A DNA stretch of 64,000 nucleotides from Taeniopygia guttata. Lineage: Eukaryota; Chordata; Aves; Passeriformes; Estrildidae. The notes beneath the pieces were generated by a model. It was not told the origin of the DNA. It saw only the letters and a program-made list of their open reading frames with translations, and searched no databases. This document shows, one piece after another, positions 12,901-25,200 of the stretch. Positions within the stretch are counted from its first letter, which is position 1. Every line of letters begins with the position of its first letter. A program made the position numbers and the translations under genes. The DNA is taken from the NCBI RefSeq assembly GCF_048771995.1, contig NC_133063.1, positions 27,608,810-27,672,809 of the forward strand, given 5' to 3'.

Positions 12901-15900
12901 GGATGAATGACTTCTGGTAGTATCCACCTTATATATAATCAGTAGAAGTTTCTCCTTCCCATGCCTACATCCCTATAGAAGCCTTAGTTCCTGTGAGGAA
13001 TTTTTTTTTCCCCTCATAAAATGTGGAAGAGTAATTAAGTGTCTTTAAAATTATTTCATAATTCTAACATTGCTGGAAAAAAAAAAAAAACCTGGCTTTT
13101 TAATTGAAGAATCTCATATTAGAATGCAAGGAAGTTCTTGTTCTTTCAAATCAAGAATGTACTGTAAAAGTACTGTAAATTAAGACCAGTTTGCACTATC
13201 ATTTTTATGTATGAAGACCTTACTGCAAACTAGGAGGAATTCTGAATGCCCAATTTATCCTTTCTTCTTAACTGTCAATAATATGCTGCTAAGGAAGACT
13301 TCAAGAGTAACTTTACTGTTTAGTCTATGCACAACAACACATCATCCATGCCCCTAATTTTTTCTCTCCCTTCAGCTCTGCTTTGTTAATCTGTCCCATT
13401 CGCAACTATTTCCATAATTTCAGTCAACACTTTGTCCTCTTGTTAGTTCTCTAGTTAGTTCCTTAGTTCCTCTTGCATGAGTCACATAAAACATGCCATA
13501 TTTTACTGCAGTTACTGTGCCTCTGACTGCTTCTTGTGATTACTTTTCAGAGTTCTCTGATTTCATCTTGCAAAAGATCCAAAAGCTATCCAGTTATTCG
13601 TCTTAGAGACTGGGTAAGCAACATCCATATGACTTATTCCCAGGCCTTTTTTTCTTCCCCTGCCTGGCAAAGACCAGCCTACGAGTATTTTTATTTTTTA
13701 ATCAGAACAATACCTACCAAGCATGCCATCTGTCTCTGTACATACAGCATAATAAAATGCTTTCAGTTTTCTTACTTCCTGCTCTGAGAACTCTCCTGTG
13801 CAATTCTTGGTGTACAATGAGTAATAATCTACTGGGTGCACCTCTGCAACCACTTAGGCATTATAATAGCTCTATAAGTTACATAAAGATAAGAAGAAAG
13901 GACAATACTTTAGCAACTAAATTTGACATATTTTTTAAAAAACACAAAAATGCCCAAAACTAAACTAAAAAATCAGATGCAATTTAAAACCTTTTATCAT
14001 AAATTTGTAGTTTTCAGTCTGTGGTCCAAGAAACACCAGATGCTCATCTGTTACACAGCACTGTTACCTCCTTCATGTTCTCCCTCTGCTTCCACAGATA
14101 TCAAGCTATTTTAAAAGATGACTGCAAAAATTAGCTGGAAACAAAACCTAGGAGCCAGAAATACATGCTTCATCAGGTCATGTCTTTTTTAAGAGAGGTA
14201 CTGCAGAATAATATCCCACAATTTTACTCTACAGAAAGTACAGCAACACTGGCATAGTATCTCGTTAACTGTAGCATAACTATAAACAATAAAGATTGGA
14301 CATTATGTGAGACTACAAAACAATATGGAAATTCACTTAGTCTAGACAGGTCTCCAGGACAGTGCCTGACAGATCTTGACACCTTGATAGAAAGAATTCA
14401 GTACTTCAGACCAATTTTATAGTACTCTTTTTTTTTTTTACAGGTCACAATCCATTTAGTTATAAAGAAATGTAAGATAATAATGTTGCTTGTCTGTGGT
14501 AATTCAGGGCTATGAAAGAAGCCACATGCCCTGAAAAAGTGCCAGCTTATGCAAAATGCAGAGGACCATCTGCTCAACATCACAAGCATATTTTGTTGGT
14601 ACTCTGTTCTGTATTACCTCCCCAGCAGAATTACAATTTAATTCAAGTTCTTCATCAATGCACTCAAAAGAGAGACTGATCTTTGTTATTTTCAAAACAC
14701 AGTTGCACTCCAGAAGAGCCCACAAATGGTCAGTAAATGGTGGTTCACATACTGGGAATGTGTCAGTAGTGGTGGAAAAGACCTCAGCGACCTGTGGAGT
14801 TTACATATTCTAAGTGGAATAAGGATGACAAAAATTTAACAGACACGTTATAACTCTGTCTGTGACCTGAAAAAAAGGAACCCCCACTTTCCAAGACACA
14901 TCTAACGTAGCAATTACCACCTAGAAAGTTTTCCTTCATGTCCAAGCTAGATTTTGCTTTTTACAAGTATTTCCCCGACATGCTCTCCTTATCCCCAAAA
15001 ACTTCTTACCATTCCTAGAAGAAAAGAACCACTTTTCTTATTACAATGACATTCACATTTCTCAGCATTCATTTGTATATCCTTGTTTCCAAGTATTTCT
15101 GGTTTTATTGCACACAGAGATTTTACAGTTCTGTAATAGAAAAAGCCACAAGTTGCATAAATTCCATAAGCTGATTTTTTGTTTTAAATAAATATAATTT
15201 ATTTTCAAACCTAATATTTAATTGTTTAGCAGCAGAGAATGTTGGTGCCTTTTTGCAGTGAAAGCTGTTGTAAGCTGTTTACATTTTTATAGTAGATAGT
15301 GGTGCCTGAAGACGTGATGTGAGACAGAATAAAAAACATCCACTACTTTGGAATTTACTTCTTAGCAAGTATTATTTGTTAGTTTTCCATATAACAAGCA
15401 TTTTCTGTACTCTGAAAACACTGAAAAGTTACAGCAACACAGAAAAGCTTAACAGAAAAAGGAAATATATGTTGTGTCTTACTGCTTCCATTTAATGATC
15501 ATATATTCACAATACACCTCAGACAGAATTATTACATAAATTGACACTTCTAACAAGCACCATGCAGACTGTTCTAAACCATGAACTTCAGATTGGTACT
15601 GAAAAAAAAATATACAGCTAAGTATAGCAACATTTCCTTCTGTTTAATATCAGCAAAAAGCCTACCTGGTTCTGACTGTGGGGCCTTGGGAGGATGTGAG
15701 GGCACAGGATACAAGCAAAGAGGTGACATTTGAGCACAGACCTCTGGCCCACATCTGCTTCTTCTCAGCTTTACCATCCCTGTCTCTTCTCCTCTGCTGA
15801 TACTTCCACATGCCTTCTCTCACTCCACCTTTGTCCTGAAGTAAAGATGTACTAAATATTGGAAGCATCCTGCCACCCCTGCTCAAAGAAAGAATTTTGG

Positions 15901-15940
15901 TAGAAAATTTGGCCATGTGGAACTTCACAAACTGGCCATC
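9920..15940. other. Non-coding stretch, no gene recognised
   Basis: AT-rich DNA. A 126-codon minus-strand ORF (10934-10554) has no domain I recognise and a length expected by chance in this composition. An A14-15 run lies at about 13,077-13,091. I see no exon with convincing splice sites plus family similarity. Confidence 0.5.
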
Positions 15941-16247
15941 GTCTGCGGCAAGTGGAGAGGGAAGTGCTGGTCTCTTCTCCCTGGGATTCATGACAGGACA
16001 CAGGGAAAGACTCAGAGCTGTGTCAGGGGAGGTTCAGACCTGACATAAGGAAGCATTTCTTTACTAGGAGGGGGGCCAAACATGGAGACAGGCTTCCTGG
16101 GGAGGTGTCCAATGCCCCAAGCCTGTCAGTGTTGCAGAGGCATTTGGACAGTGTGGCTTTAACTTTAGGTCATCCCTAAAAGGATCAGGGAATTAGAATA
16201 CATGCTTCTTGTAGGTCCAAATGAATATTTAGTTTCCAAATGAAATA
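15941..16247 (+). mobile_element. CR1 LINE 3' end, sense orientation
   Basis: This plus-strand CR1 fragment includes the stretch resembling the end of the CR1 reverse-transcriptase ORF, such as 'gacataaggaagcatttctt' (16,041-16,060) and 'cagaggcatttggacagtgt' (16,135-16,154). It then runs into the 3' UTR 'cttgtaggtcc'. Small gaps and substitutions break the frame. The expected octamer tail is replaced by the TTCCC pentamer array that follows. Confidence 0.8.
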
Positions 16248-16274
16248 TTTTCCCTTCCCTTCCCTTCCCTTCCC
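16248..16274 (+). repeat. (TTCCC)n pentanucleotide array
   Basis: About five TTCCC units directly abut the CR1 3' end. It may be a microsatellite that expanded from the CR1 tail. Confidence 0.85.
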
Positions 16275-18757
16275 ATTTGAATAAAGAAGGAAATTGTGGG
16301 GAGCACAAATAGACCCAAGTGTGAATAGGAACCAATAAGATCTTACATATGTATTTTATATCTTATAAATCAGTTCAAACTGAAGAAAAAAACAGATTGG
16401 TGTGTATTATTCTTTTCATGTTTGGTGTATTTTGTTTTTCTGACTTAGACACTATAGTTCAACCATCTTCATGCCATCCTCACTTCTGACATGATTTACA
16501 TTTATTAGGTTTATCTTGGCTTAATGCCAAACTAGATGAATCTACTGGAGATAGTAATAAAAACATAGTGCTCAGCACGAAGGACAGGTAAAATATTTGT
16601 GGTGGTTTGTATGTCATTGGAACTGAAGGTATTCCAAGGATACTTTTGATATCTTCCACTGGGTATGTGTTTACTTTATACAGCAATAACTTTATTTGTT
16701 ATATTCATTAGATATGATGATTAGATATAGGATTAAGTTAGGATCCTATACAGCTGCCATGGGATAAATGAACATTAATTTATGAATTTTTTCACTTTAC
16801 TGGGAGGGAAAATGAGAGAATGTTTATTGTTGATAAGGTAATTTAGAGTGGAACTGCATTGTACAATATTGGTATCAATTTACTGACACTTTAAGTGTTT
16901 CTAATAAGACATTAACCTTGGAATTATTTACTTAGCATATCACATAAGGTAAGCAGGCAGTAACTGTTGCGTCTGTTTCCATCACTAGCTATGAGTTTTA
17001 TTCTTTTAAAAGTTGATGTTTTGCATGGGAGTAGGTGAAGAGCTGCAAAATAAAAGTATTTTTCCTTAGTTTGCAAATGTCTGAAGGCAGTTCTCATTTG
17101 TTCTGTATTGTTTTGGACCTCCATCATTAGGAGCAGCTCGGAACTTTAACTCAGCCATTTATGATAGAACATCAAACAATCAAATGGAAATACATGAAAA
17201 GCACATCTTTATAAAAAGCACCCACACATGCAAAAATAACTCTAATGGTGCTCATCATCTCTTATGTAAATCTGAACAAAACTTAGAGTTTTTATGTGTT
17301 TCCACTGCACTATCATATTAAAATCTGGTGGTAGCAAATTGATCAAGAATAAAAATTTTAATAAAGCAATGTATTGAACATGACATACTCTATTAATTTA
17401 GAAATTCAGTTTTTATTGACTTCAGTTTTCTACTTCCTATTTTTCCCCCAGCTGAACTTCAAAAAGGGCACTTTTGACCTTTTGTGCCTATTCAACACTT
17501 CTTTGTAAATTAGTTGCATATGTACATTTCCTTGTGTTTTTTGCATGTAGATGATGGAATGTAAATGTGGGAGAGTTCTCTCATGTTTTCATGAGGATGG
17601 GGTTTTAGAAATGCAGCCTTGGTACAGGAAATGTATTTGACTGCAAGCTGTTTGATTTATTTATCTACCAATTATGCGGATAGGTGAGCAGGTAAGGGGC
17701 AATCCTTGCGTCATTTGCAAAATTAGAACCTGTATCCTGAAAATTTTTTATTTTGCTCTTTTTCTTTCCCCTCTACAGGTAATTGAAAATATACTTGCTT
17801 TTATCATCTAACTGAAGTTTACAGCTGTAATCTTGCACTCTGTGAGTTGGGCTCCTTTTGTGGGGATGTGGAAGTGCTGCAGGATCTGTGTCGTGGTGTT
17901 TTTCCTCTTCCCTTGCTCTTCTCCCAAATGTTTGGAAAAAAAGAATTCAGATAGCTTTAAGACTTACTGAGATTTTGAACATCACAAGCTCTATTGAAGC
18001 TTTCATGAAAATACAGCATGCCATTATTAGATTTTTGGCAATTATAAAATTATCTTCCCCCTTAGTTCACTTAAAGGCATTTAAAAAGTAATGTTTAAAC
18101 CACAATGTCATGCAGTCAAGTATTAGAAAAGACTAGTCTGAGTGTCATGTACACATACATTTTTATGTTTATTCAAATTTTATCTGAAAGATTGTTGGTT
18201 TTTAGCATTAGAAACATTTTAAGAGTAGGTGTTATAGTTTGATTATAAAAAAACTCCGTAGTGAAAAATGCAAAATAGAGGAGCTAACTGAAGTTGTTTG
18301 AATGAAATTCATTTGTAAACATAAAAGGTACCATGTATATCCACTGCAGTTCTTTGTGTGATTAAATCAATGCAACTTAGTGTACTGTATGTTCACAGAT
18401 GGCAATTGAATGTTATTGTTTCCTGGATGTGCCTGTTTTATGGGAATCTGACTGCCAGACAGCAAGAAAATCCCGCTGTATCCTCTGGATGTCTGTTTTG
18501 TGTTAAATACAATTTAAAATATTATCTTAAACAGAAAAATTCAAAACACAGAAGAAAACAACAGATGAAAAAATTGCTTCTACGTATAGAAATTTATGAC
18601 TTTGATTATGCAAAATTTTAGAATTTTTGTCAGGATTGTTTTGTTTGCCAAGTCTAAACTATATTTAGCAACACGGGGGAAACTAATTTGATTTGCATTT
18701 TGCTTTTTTGTGTTATGTGAAACTGGGGATTTAGAATGGTTTTCAAAGTGAATTTAC

Positions 18758-18760
<3 letters not shown>
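16275..18760. other. Non-coding stretch, no gene recognised
   Basis: AT-rich unique-looking DNA. Short ORFs show no domains, and no RNA gene or repeat could be named. Confidence 0.55.

Positions 18761-18791
<31 letters not shown>
18761..18791 (+). repeat. T31 homopolymer
   Basis: Thirty-one T in a row. It creates the Phe run in an otherwise featureless ORF (18,736-19,140). Confidence 0.9.
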
Positions 18792-18793
<2 letters not shown>

Positions 18794-19250
18794 TATACTA
18801 TTATTATTCCAGAGGATATAGATGTGATTTTCCCATCAGGAAAAAAAGTAGGGTTTTTTTAAAGATCAAAACAGCCTCATTATATATTTTAAAAAGATTG
18901 AACAAAGATATTTTACTTCTTTTGCAGCTGCTAATTCATCACACCTTATCTTTATACACAAGATTTGACCATAAAAACAGTCATTTCCTTTATCCATCAT
19001 GTCATATTTTAAGACATGCTAAAAATAACACATTGAAAGGCAGGATATTGTGTTTTCAACATTTGGATTATATTAACCTTGTGGTCTCCTTTCATTGCAA
19101 AGGTGTAATGTTGGTTTCCCTAAACTCAGAGCTCTGTTAGAAGAATTGCATCCAAGCTTGCTTACCAGAATAATGTAAATACTACTTAATGTCCTTGGAA
19201 TTTCTTATTGCAATTGCTGTTACTTCATATGTCTACTGGATTCAGCTGCC

Positions 19251-19273
19251 TTTTTTTTTTTTTTTTTTTTTTT
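19251..19273 (+). repeat. T23 homopolymer
   Basis: Twenty-three T about 460 bp beyond the T31 tract. The DNA between them (18,792-19,250) does not resemble a named repeat. Confidence 0.9.
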
Positions 19274-19852
19274 CAATAGTGAGCACCAATTCATTTGCAT
19301 TAGAAAAGTCCCACACAGCTTTAATTTTTTTTTAATGGGTGCATGGTAGCAGAAACTTTTCAATAGTCTTATTTAAAAGTCCTGAGACTAACTGTATTAT
19401 TATGAAACAAACTTGGAGTATAAACCTTTTGTAGACAGAAAGAAAACTTGCTGCAAAACAAGACTTCTTTCTTCTTGGTTATAGTCTGAAAATCATACTC
19501 TGCTGGCTGTGAGTCTGTATCAATAGAGGTGGCAAACACATTATTATGCATTTGGTCACAACCTCAGCTTTGGATTTGCTGACAGTCACATCACAGAAAT
19601 CATTTACTCCTTGCTGTGTGTTAGAACTGGCTGTTGCACACCTCTGAAAGGCAACCAGGGCTTTCTTGCAGCTTCATTAGATACAACAGAAGTTTGCACT
19701 TTAGTCTGTGAGTCTCAAAGAATACTAAGGCTTCTCTGTGCATCCGCTTATAAAAGAATTTTTGTTTGTGTTAATTTAACACAGTGCTGTAGGTGACAAA
19801 TACCTAAATGAATTTGAATATTTTTCCCCAGTGCATCACTAGTATGGAGTGA

Positions 19853-19997
19853 ATTTATGTAGTCTCTGTGCAATTGTTCATGGTATTAATAATGCCAAGA
19901 TCATGGGTTCAACCTCCATATGGGACATGCATTTAAGAGTCAGACTCAATTATCCTGTGGGTGCCTTCCAACCCAGAGTATTCTATGATTCTGTGAA
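19853..19997 (+). mobile_element. tRNA-Ile-derived SINE with CR1 tail (TguSINE1-like)
   Basis: The 5' part keeps a tRNA-Ile outline: a box-A-like 'tagtctctgtgc' (19,860-19,871), an AAT anticodon context 'attaataatgcc', and a box-B-like 'gggttcaacctcc'. It then runs into 'tatggg' and a CR1 3' tail ('tgggtgccttccaaccc', then 'attctatgattctgtga'). A tRNA-Ile head joined to a CR1 tail is the design of the zebra finch SINE family TguSINE1, mobilised by CR1 machinery. The box-A region is decayed, so it is an old, probably silent copy. It is not a functional tRNA gene, because the acceptor stem and 5' half do not fold. Confidence 0.8.
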
Positions 19998-19999
19998 TC

Positions 20000-21520
20000 T
20001 CTTGCAAGAAGGTCAGCTATGATTGCCTATGTTATCCATCAAGAAGGAGGTACTGACATGCCCAAAACATCCTCCAGACCTCTGAACAAAAAGATATAAC
20101 TTGGGAAATATAGAAGTAAATCATAGTGGTGAAGAATTGTAGAGCCAACAGAGCCTGTCTAATAGTTAAGTGCTGCCAGAATTAGCTCAGCAGCAATCTT
20201 GAACAGAAAGAAACAGACAGTGGATTAAAAATATGCTCTATGATACCACTCTAGAAAACTACATAAAAATTAAGAAATTAATTAATTGTGAAGCAATTTT
20301 TTCCCCTTTTGCTTGATAATATGACATGTCATAAAAGTGGCAAGGCTTTTATTGGACATTTATGAAATGTGGAAAACTGTCCTGCTTGAAGGAAAGGAGG
20401 TGAAACTAAAACTTGACTATGATCAGGAAGATTAATTAAGCACTCATTGCCCAGTTTTTGTGGGAAACTAGAAAAGGAGAGAAAAATATCCCATACTTTA
20501 AAGCTTTATAAAATTTAGAATATCTGAAATTATTTTGCATCATATATCATATACCACACACATAAAAGGACTTTCTATATTATAACTGCAGGTTACTCTG
20601 TAGCTCCTCATTTCAAGCTGTTCTTCCACAACTTATTTACACTGTATCTAATAATACACAAAGTCTCATCTATGAATAAATGCAAACAGAAAGAAAATTG
20701 TAAAAACACACTGAAGAGGTACAGAATACTAAAGAGATACTAAACAGAATTAGTTTTTCTGTAATTAGGACTATGCCACCTCTGGATGATCTTTGATCCC
20801 AACATATTATGATATGAGAGATACATATTACTGTGATTTCTCTAGTGATGCTCACTGTTGTTTTCTTGTCAGCCTTAATAGCAAAACAACTGGACAGGCT
20901 AAATTGAAATTATTTATCCTCTCAGAACTTCATAGTCAAAACAAATTATCACAGTAACAGGTTAGACTTTCTCCTATATGAACAACAGATTTTTCTCTTG
21001 GAACCATGTCATGCTTCATGGTGTCACTGATACTACTATGCTTTACAGAATGATTTTTATGAGGTTGCTCCCTCTGCCCTGCACTCTGTCTTCTGCCTCC
21101 TCCTCCTTTCTTCTGTTAAACAAGAGCAAGTGTTATCCTGTATGTTGTCATCCCATTCTTGCTTAAAGAATATTTTTTAATACTTGAGCTAATACTCTAA
21201 GTGACCAGATGTTATCCTCCTTAGTCTGTGAAATAGTTTATCTGGAAAATACAAGACTGTTCTCTGTATTCACTGAGGGGGCAGAAAGGTATTGTTTGGA
21301 GATTGAGAGGAAAGTGCAGATTCTGAGAACAGTTTCACTTCATGCTTTTGGTTTTGAATTCTATCCATGTTTATAGTCCTTTTTTTCTGTAGTTTGTAGG
21401 ATTTAGTTTCTTAAATTAATACATATACTTACTGCATACATTACATGCAAGTAACTTTCTGTGATGACTTCTAGCTGCATCAGTGAAATAACAATTAACC
21501 CATGTTGAAGCAGTTTGTAA
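20000..21520. other. Non-coding stretch, no gene recognised
   Basis: AT-rich DNA without a supported gene, RNA or repeat. Confidence 0.55.
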
Positions 21521-21524
21521 AGGA

Positions 21525-22290
21525 GGACTGTCTCTCATGGGAGGGATCCTATCCTGGAGTAGGGGAACAGTCTGACAAGTCATATCACTTGAAAGAGAGG
21601 GAAGAGCAACTCAGGGAATCAGAGCAGAAACTCCCCTTGAGCCCATGGTGAAGTCCATGGTGAGACAAGCTGTCCTGCAGTTCACACATGTTGATGGGGG
21701 AGATTGTAATGGAAACACCTTTAAACTGTTGTAACCTATGTTTTGAGTTGCATATTATGAAAACTACTACGGCTGGAAACCCTTGCTGCAGCCAGACTAA
21801 GAGAAAAGGGAAATGTTAATTGCAATGTTGAATTCTGTATCCTGGCCCAAAGGGATCAGGGGTGAAGAATGCAATGGAATGAAGAAAGTAATGGAAATAT
21901 ATCATGGTTGAAGGCCATAATTTGAGTTGCATGTTACAGGATTGTAACAGGAACAACCTGAGCCAGTGGAGGAAAAGCCTTAAAAAAAGCGACGCAAATT
22001 ACAGCAGAGACCTGAGATGGCCTCAGTGCCCAGGAACTCCAAGAAACATATCACCTCTCCCATCTTGAGAGACCACTATTACCAGTGGAGCCCAAAGTCA
22101 TGGACTAAATGAATTCAAAAGACATTTTGTGAACGTCTGTGGATATTTTACAGATATTTTGCAGGGGTGATCCATAGGTCCAAGGTAATGATATCTATGT
22201 ATTGTATTAAAGAACAGGAAGAGGGAGCATGATTAATGATGGTGTATTGAATAGTGTGGGACCTCATCATAACATAAATGGTATGGAATT
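21525..22290 (+). mobile_element. LTR-retroelement-like block (probable ERV fragment)
   Basis: This block differs from its AT-rich flanks and reads like passerine ERV non-coding sequence. Features include 'gagcccatggtgaagtccat' (21,639-21,658), two copies of TTTGAGTTGCAT (near 21,742 and 21,923) about 180 bp apart, 'ggcccaaagggatcagggg' (21,844-21,862), and 'tattaaagaacaggaagagg' (22,204-22,223). No coding frame survives. I did not find clean TG...CA ends or a target-site duplication. The assignment is by recognition only and could equally be another interspersed repeat. Confidence 0.45.
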
Positions 22291-25200
22291 AAGGTGAGAT
22301 TAAATGATGGTTTTGTTTATGTAGAGTTAATCTTCCTCACAGTAGCTATTACAGGGCTGTGTTTTAGACTTTTGCTGAAAGCAGTGTTGATGTTTTCATT
22401 ACTGCAGAGCAGGGTTTACCCAGAGCCAAGGCTTTCTTCTCTTCACCCAACCCACTGGTGACCAGGCTGGGAATGAAAGAATAGCTGGGAGGGACACAGC
22501 CAGGACATCTGACCACAACTGAACAAAGGAAAATTCAAGCCCTATGGTTTGTATGTAGCACATAAAGCTGTGGGGACAAGAAAGAAAAAAAGAGGAGGGA
22601 GACATTTGTAGTGACGGTGTTTGTCTATCCAAGTAAGTGCTACACAGGATGGGGCCCTGCTCTCCTGGAGATGGCTGAACACCTGCCTGCCCGTGGGAAG
22701 CATTGATTCCTCATTTTGCTTTACTTGTGCATATAGTTTTTGCTTCACTTCTGTGTATAGTTTTTGCTTTCCCTTTTAAACTGACTCAACTCTAGGGTTT
22801 TCTCAGTTTTACTCCTCTGATTCTATCCCCAGTCCCACTGAGGCAGATGGAGTGAGCGCTTGTGTGATACTTGTTTGTTGGCTTAGGATAAACCATGACA
22901 TGGGAAAAATATTTATTGTGGTGAATCCAAGACAAATAAAGGTGATTCCTGAATGCCTGATAAAAGTACTGATGAGTTGCAAGAGGTACATTTCAGATGC
23001 AGTTAAGCCTTACCTTAATGTTTCACCAATGTCATCACAGTTACAGACCCTGATGAGAATGTTGCTTTTCAGGGGTCCCAACTTCAGTGACTACCAAGCC
23101 TCTTGATGATAACAAATAGGAGAGATGGGGTTTGCCATACCTAAGATAGGGTGTTTAGGAGTTAGGCATCCCAGCGTTCAGCACATTGGGCTCCTACTTC
23201 TGGAGGTTTCAGACTGGAACATTAGTAAAACTGAATTTAGACAACAGTGTATGACAGCAACTACTGTTCACGATCAGATGGTTAAGTGGTAAAAAGAAAT
23301 AGTTTGATTGTAATAAACATAATATTGCAGCACAAACCACCTCTGACTCTGAGCCCATTTAAACCATTCAAGATATGTCTGTGCTTTAAAGTTCTTGAAA
23401 GATTATGATCTTGTTTAATTTAATTACTTACCATTAAGCAGCTTACTTCTGCTTGTGGACAGAAGATATTTTGGTCTTTATTTATGCTTTAATTTTTAAT
23501 AGCAGCCATTTACCAATTTCAAACATGTTTACCTAGAACCGTGCCCAGAGGGAAATATACCCAGTTAATTGCTATTAGTATTTGTAATGCATGATTAACT
23601 TATAATAATATGTTAGTAAGGCCGTAATTTAATATTAGGATTGACATAAAGAAAGAAGAGTGGGTGACATAATTTTAATAAAATTCTAAATATTTGCAAA
23701 TGGAATGAAAGGATAGCATGAGTAATATTAATTCATTGTATGTTGTCTTCAAGGAGAGACTAAATTCTACTTGATTTTCTACTGTTTGGTTTCATTTATG
23801 TCTGGACTAAAGGAGTACGCAAAGTAAAGGTAGTACACTCGAATACATAGTGCATGTAACAATGGCTTATAAATTTGGTTTGGTATGTGAAATGAGATGA
23901 AAAATATGTCATGGTGCCTAAGTAATTTTTTGTGTGTTTATTTTCATAAAACATAATTATTCAGCTATTAATAGTTAATGGGATTACTATGTTTATGTAC
24001 TCGCAGCAAAAGGGAATTGTTAAATATTTCAACTGTACTCAAACTTTCCATGTAGAAATTCGTAAGAAGGAGAAGGAAAAAGATCTAGCAATTAAATATA
24101 ATACATAGCAATATATTTTACGTAGAGGTTGTGTGTTTGGTGAGATAATGACAATTTTTATTTAATTACAATGTTATGCTACAATACTGTGTTTGTTTCT
24201 GTTGTGACTTGCCACAAAGGTAAAAAGCACCTATTCATTACAAAGTGGAATATTTTGTGAAGCAAGTAATTTAACTGAGTTGCAGGAAAGAAAAATACTT
24301 TAGCTTTTCAACAATCAAGTCAAAATTTTGTTCTATTTGGGAATAAAGGCTGCTCTAAAAAACATCCATCACCCTCTGAATATTGTATGTACTATATGGG
24401 TAATGTGACAACTAATTGATCTTATTTTCTTGGTTTCAGTGAAACAATTTATATTGGAAAGCCAGTTTGGTAAATGCTTGTGAACTGTAGACTAGTATAA
24501 ATCATTAAGCAGTCTGATAAAAAATGTTTTGTATGAACTTACCAGGTGAGATTCTACAAACTTACAGGTCATATTTTTTCTTAAATTATGAAAGCCTCAC
24601 ACTGTGCCAAGTTAACATATCTTTCCTAGGAATAATGACTTGCTGCATGAAAATAAATCAGAACTTCATTTCCAGCCAGCACAATTTTGCACCCAGGAAA
24701 AGAAATTAAGCACGAATAAACAGTTACTTTTCCCCCACTCTTGATTAATGGGATATCCTGACTGAACATGCCACAAACCTTTTTTGTATTGCAAAACAAG
24801 ACTTTTTTTTTTTCTGTGAAATTTTGAAAGATTCAGTATTATAAACCAGGACTGGGAATATACATTCCTTAATGATATAAATCAGAGTGGCTTATTTAAA
24901 GGCACAGGTTCATTCATGTTGTAATGTCAAACCTGTGATTTTTCAATTATACTATAGTTTTAACTTCACTTGTAAGAAATAAAAACCAGAAATTACATAA
25001 ATACTCTTTGCTGTGTTTCCTTACTTTGGATTATGTGCTACCTCCGTGGAAGGAAGTATACTTCTGGGAATTAGTAAAATTAGTGTAGTTTTATGACTAG
25101 CATGGAAAGAGTTGATAATTAATTCTCTACATCTCAGAACTGATTCTACCTTCTGATATGGCCACAGCTGACAAACTTGCTGGCAATTTCAGAAGGGAAG

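Noticed and set aside
19853..19930. Possible tRNA-Ile gene
   Set aside because: The AAT anticodon context and box-B survive, but the 5' half and acceptor stem do not pair and a CR1 tail follows; it is a SINE.
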